A DNA stretch of 7,459 nucleotides from an uncultured bacterium (GTDB lineage Bacteria; Cyanobacteriota; Vampirovibrionia; Gastranaerophilales; Gastranaerophilaceae). Under the pieces are notes generated by a model. That model was given only the letters and a program-made list of their open reading frames with translations. It was not told the DNA's origin and did no database searches. Positions 6,656 to 7,459 of the stretch are shown here, piece after piece (the first letter of the stretch is position 1; every line of letters begins with the position of its first letter). The translations under genes were made by a program, and so were the position numbers. Location of the stretch: positions 1 through 7,459 of the forward strand of contig CAMDZX010000094.1 in the NCBI GenBank assembly GCA_945910925.1, read 5' to 3'.

Positions 6656-6928
6656 TTATGCAACAACGTTAAGTTGGTTATTGCTTTTTGGAGTTTCATG
6701 GTTGGTTAAATATCCGAAAGTTCTGTACAATTTATAACCTAAGGACTTTAGAGGAGAGGCATCTACAGAACCTGCTTGTTCTGCGATGTATCTGTCCCTT
6801 GCAAACTTAACAACAGCATTAGGGGATTGAATCATCAAACCGGCATCTCTATGATTCATTGATGCACTTGCTGTATTTTCTCTAAACTTAATTGTGTTAT
6901 TTATATTATTTATTTTCATAATTTTCAT
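6656..6928 (-). CDS. Small protein of unknown function (90 aa)
   Basis: I do not recognise this protein. It has 90 residues and no cysteine, signal peptide or membrane segment. The N-terminus is Asn/Ile/Lys-rich (KINNINNTIKF, 5-15). The middle, SPNAVVKFARDRYIAEQAG (35-53), is probably a helix. A basic/aromatic stretch SLGYKLYRTFGYL (62-74) comes before a polar tail. That it is a real gene is supported by AGGAGGG (6942-6936) eight bases before ATG 6928, a clean terminator just past the stop, and a promoter region with paired operator-like repeats. ATG 6919 (residue 4) is possible, but the ribosome site favours 6928. It is its own transcription unit between SulP and the divergent waaA. The elaborate control region suggests regulated expression. 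A DNA-binding or host-interaction role would be guesswork. Confidence 0.75.
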   Translation of the reverse strand: MKIMKINNINNTIKFRENTASASMNHRDAGLMIQSPNAVVKFARDRYIAEQAGSVDASPLKSLGYKLYRTFGYLTNHETPKSNNQLNVVA

Positions 6929-6955
6929 TTCTGTTCCCTCCTATTGGGATTAAAT

Positions 6956-6974
6956 AAGTGTTTTGTTTACACTT
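6956..6974. repeat. Operator-like 19-bp inverted repeat, proximal copy
   Basis: AAGTGT-TTTGTTT-ACACTT: perfect 6-bp arms around a seven-base centre. It differs from the distal copy at 7016-7034 only at the central base (G here, C there). It lies just downstream of the predicted start of transcription of the 90-aa gene and before its ribosome site. A repressor bound here would block transcription. The factor is unknown. Confidence 0.6.
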
Positions 6975-6988
6975 CATTTAACAATTAT

Positions 6989-7017
6989 ATTATTATACAT
7001 ATACAAATTTTTGTCAA
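6989..7017 (-). promoter_or_regulatory. Probable promoter of the 90-aa gene
   Basis: On the minus strand there is a consensus -35 box TTGACA (7017-7012), then a 17-base spacer and AATAAT (6994-6989). The surrounding TATAATAATATAAT tract also offers perfect TATAAT boxes at spacings of 14 and 22, which are less suitable. The -35 box overlaps the end of the distal inverted repeat by two bases. Transcription would start near 6982, giving a leader of about 55 bases that contains the proximal repeat. Confidence 0.6.
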
Positions 7018-7034
7018 GTGTTTTCTTTACACTT
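7016..7034. repeat. Operator-like 19-bp inverted repeat, distal copy
   Basis: AAGTGT-TTTCTTT-ACACTT: 18 of 19 bases identical to the copy at 6956-6974, and exactly 60 bp from it. It lies at and upstream of the -35 box of the 90-aa gene. No third copy of the full element is visible in the window. Confidence 0.6.
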
Positions 7035-7226
7035 ATTAAAATATTCTCTATTTATGCGATATTGTTGAGTTTTAGATAAAGTGTATGAGGTACATTTAAT
7101 AAAAAAGTAACCTAGTTCGGATAAAATAGCATATTAATTGTATAAATTACAATTTATATTGCTTATGTTTTTAACAGTTTTTAAATTTGGTATTAATTTG
7201 GCATGCTCATTAATAAAATAAAGTTG

Positions 7227-7255
7227 TTTCATAGGCATGTATACATTGATATACT
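7227..7255 (+). promoter_or_regulatory. Extended -10 promoter of waaA, with adjacent palindrome
   Basis: TGATATACT at 7247-7255 is an extended -10 element, like the TGATATAAT ahead of rfbC. A weak -35, TTTCAT (7227-7232), stands 17 bases upstream of the hexamer. Transcription would start near 7262, about 31 bases before the ATG. The palindrome ATGTATACAT (7237-7246) abuts the extended -10, and its half ATGTATA recurs at 7258-7264, so the -10 sits between inverted copies. This could be an operator, or chance in AT-rich DNA. Confidence 0.5.
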
Positions 7256-7292
7256 ATATGTATAAATATCTATGTTGTGATATATTTGTATT

Positions 7293-7459
7293 ATGATTTA
7301 TAGTATTCTTTCAACAATATTATTTGTTCTTATTCTGCCTTTCTGGTATATAGTAAGCCGTTTCTGTCCGAAGTTGGGATACGGTTTTAAACAAAAGTTG
7401 GGAATAGGATTAGGAGAACCTTTTAGCAAAAAGTCAATTGTTTTCTACGGTGTTTCTGT
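7293..7459 (+). CDS. waaA: Kdo transferase (3-deoxy-D-manno-octulosonic acid transferase), 5' part
   Basis: Only the first 55 codons are in the window; the gene continues past the right edge. WaaA/KdtA transfers Kdo from CMP-Kdo to the lipid A precursor at the inner face of the inner membrane. The visible part shows an N-terminal membrane anchor (residues 2-21, IYSILSTILFVLILPFWYIV). A basic linker follows (KLGYGFKQKLGIGLGE, 27-42), then SIVFYGVS and a partial valine codon (48-56). The family has the same plan: membrane anchor, a YRxRxGxR-like linker, then a strand ending in H-x-VSVGE, whose glutamate would lie just beyond the edge. Here Tyr stands where His is common. An in-frame stop at 7278 and no other start make ATG 7293 the likely start, though no Shine-Dalgarno sequence is seen. 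The assignment rests on a short match; another GT-B glycosyltransferase remains possible. Confidence 0.7.
   Translation, partial: MIYSILSTILFVLILPFWYIVSRFCPKLGYGFKQKLGIGLGEPFSKKSIVFYGVS

Larger units (their letters stand above)
6929..7292. other. Divergent control region between the 90-aa gene and waaA
   Basis: This 364-base AT-rich stretch has no credible gene. The half next to the 90-aa gene holds its ribosome site, promoter and two operator-like repeats. The middle (about 7035-7195) has only a short AT hairpin, AATTGTA-TAAAT-TACAATT (7136-7154), that I do not interpret. The half next to waaA holds two GGCATG copies (7200-7205, 7234-7239), the palindrome ATGTATACAT (7237-7246) and the waaA promoter. 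Confidence 0.6.

Noticed and set aside
7136..7154. AATTGTA-TAAAT-TACAATT hairpin as a riboswitch or terminator element
   Set aside because: It is a single short AT-only stem (one G:C pair), unconnected to other structure and upstream of the likely waaA transcription start.
1..7459. CRISPR array, insertion sequence, phage attachment or restriction/defence system
   Set aside because: No regularly spaced repeats, transposase, integrase or nuclease motifs were seen on either strand. The JAMM-like domain alone does not make a prophage.

Overview
The window is AT-rich (about one third G+C by eye) and comes from a bacterium with a Gram-negative type envelope. A dTDP-rhamnose gene set and the start of a Kdo transferase (waaA) point to lipopolysaccharide or a related surface glycan. 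Base composition, and small proteins with Asn/Ile/Lys-rich N-termini, would fit a host-associated lineage such as Gastranaerophilales (Melainabacteria). That placement is an impression from the sequence, not a result.

Layout. Positions 1-54 hold the 5' part of a minus-strand tRNA-Gly(TCC), cut by the window edge, with a good sigma70-type promoter at 134-162. After an AT-rich spacer, two overlapping minus-strand genes run from 1566 down to 326. The first is a YkgJ-type cysteine-cluster (metal-binding) protein. The second is an unnamed protein that looks like a divergent JAB/JAMM (MPN) domain. A 108-bp divergent promoter region separates them from a plus-strand operon at 1675-4889: rfbC, a family 2 glycosyltransferase, rfbB and rfbA. 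The operon makes dTDP-6-deoxy-sugar and probably transfers a sugar onto a surface glycan; the final reductase, rfbD/rmlD, is not here.

A SulP-type anion transporter with a C-terminal STAS domain lies convergent to the operon (6549-4945, minus). Upstream of it, a strong intrinsic terminator at 6580-6610 closes a small minus-strand gene of unknown function (90 aa, 6928-6656). The promoter of that gene is flanked by two near-identical 19-bp inverted repeats exactly 60 bp apart, which look like operators. The window ends in the first 55 codons of waaA on the plus strand, preceded by an extended -10 promoter with a palindrome beside it.

The centre of the window is ordinary surface-polysaccharide biosynthesis. 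The parts least explained by known families are the JAMM-like protein that lacks one expected metal-ligand histidine, overlapped with a cysteine-cluster gene, and the small orphan gene with its paired operator-like repeats.
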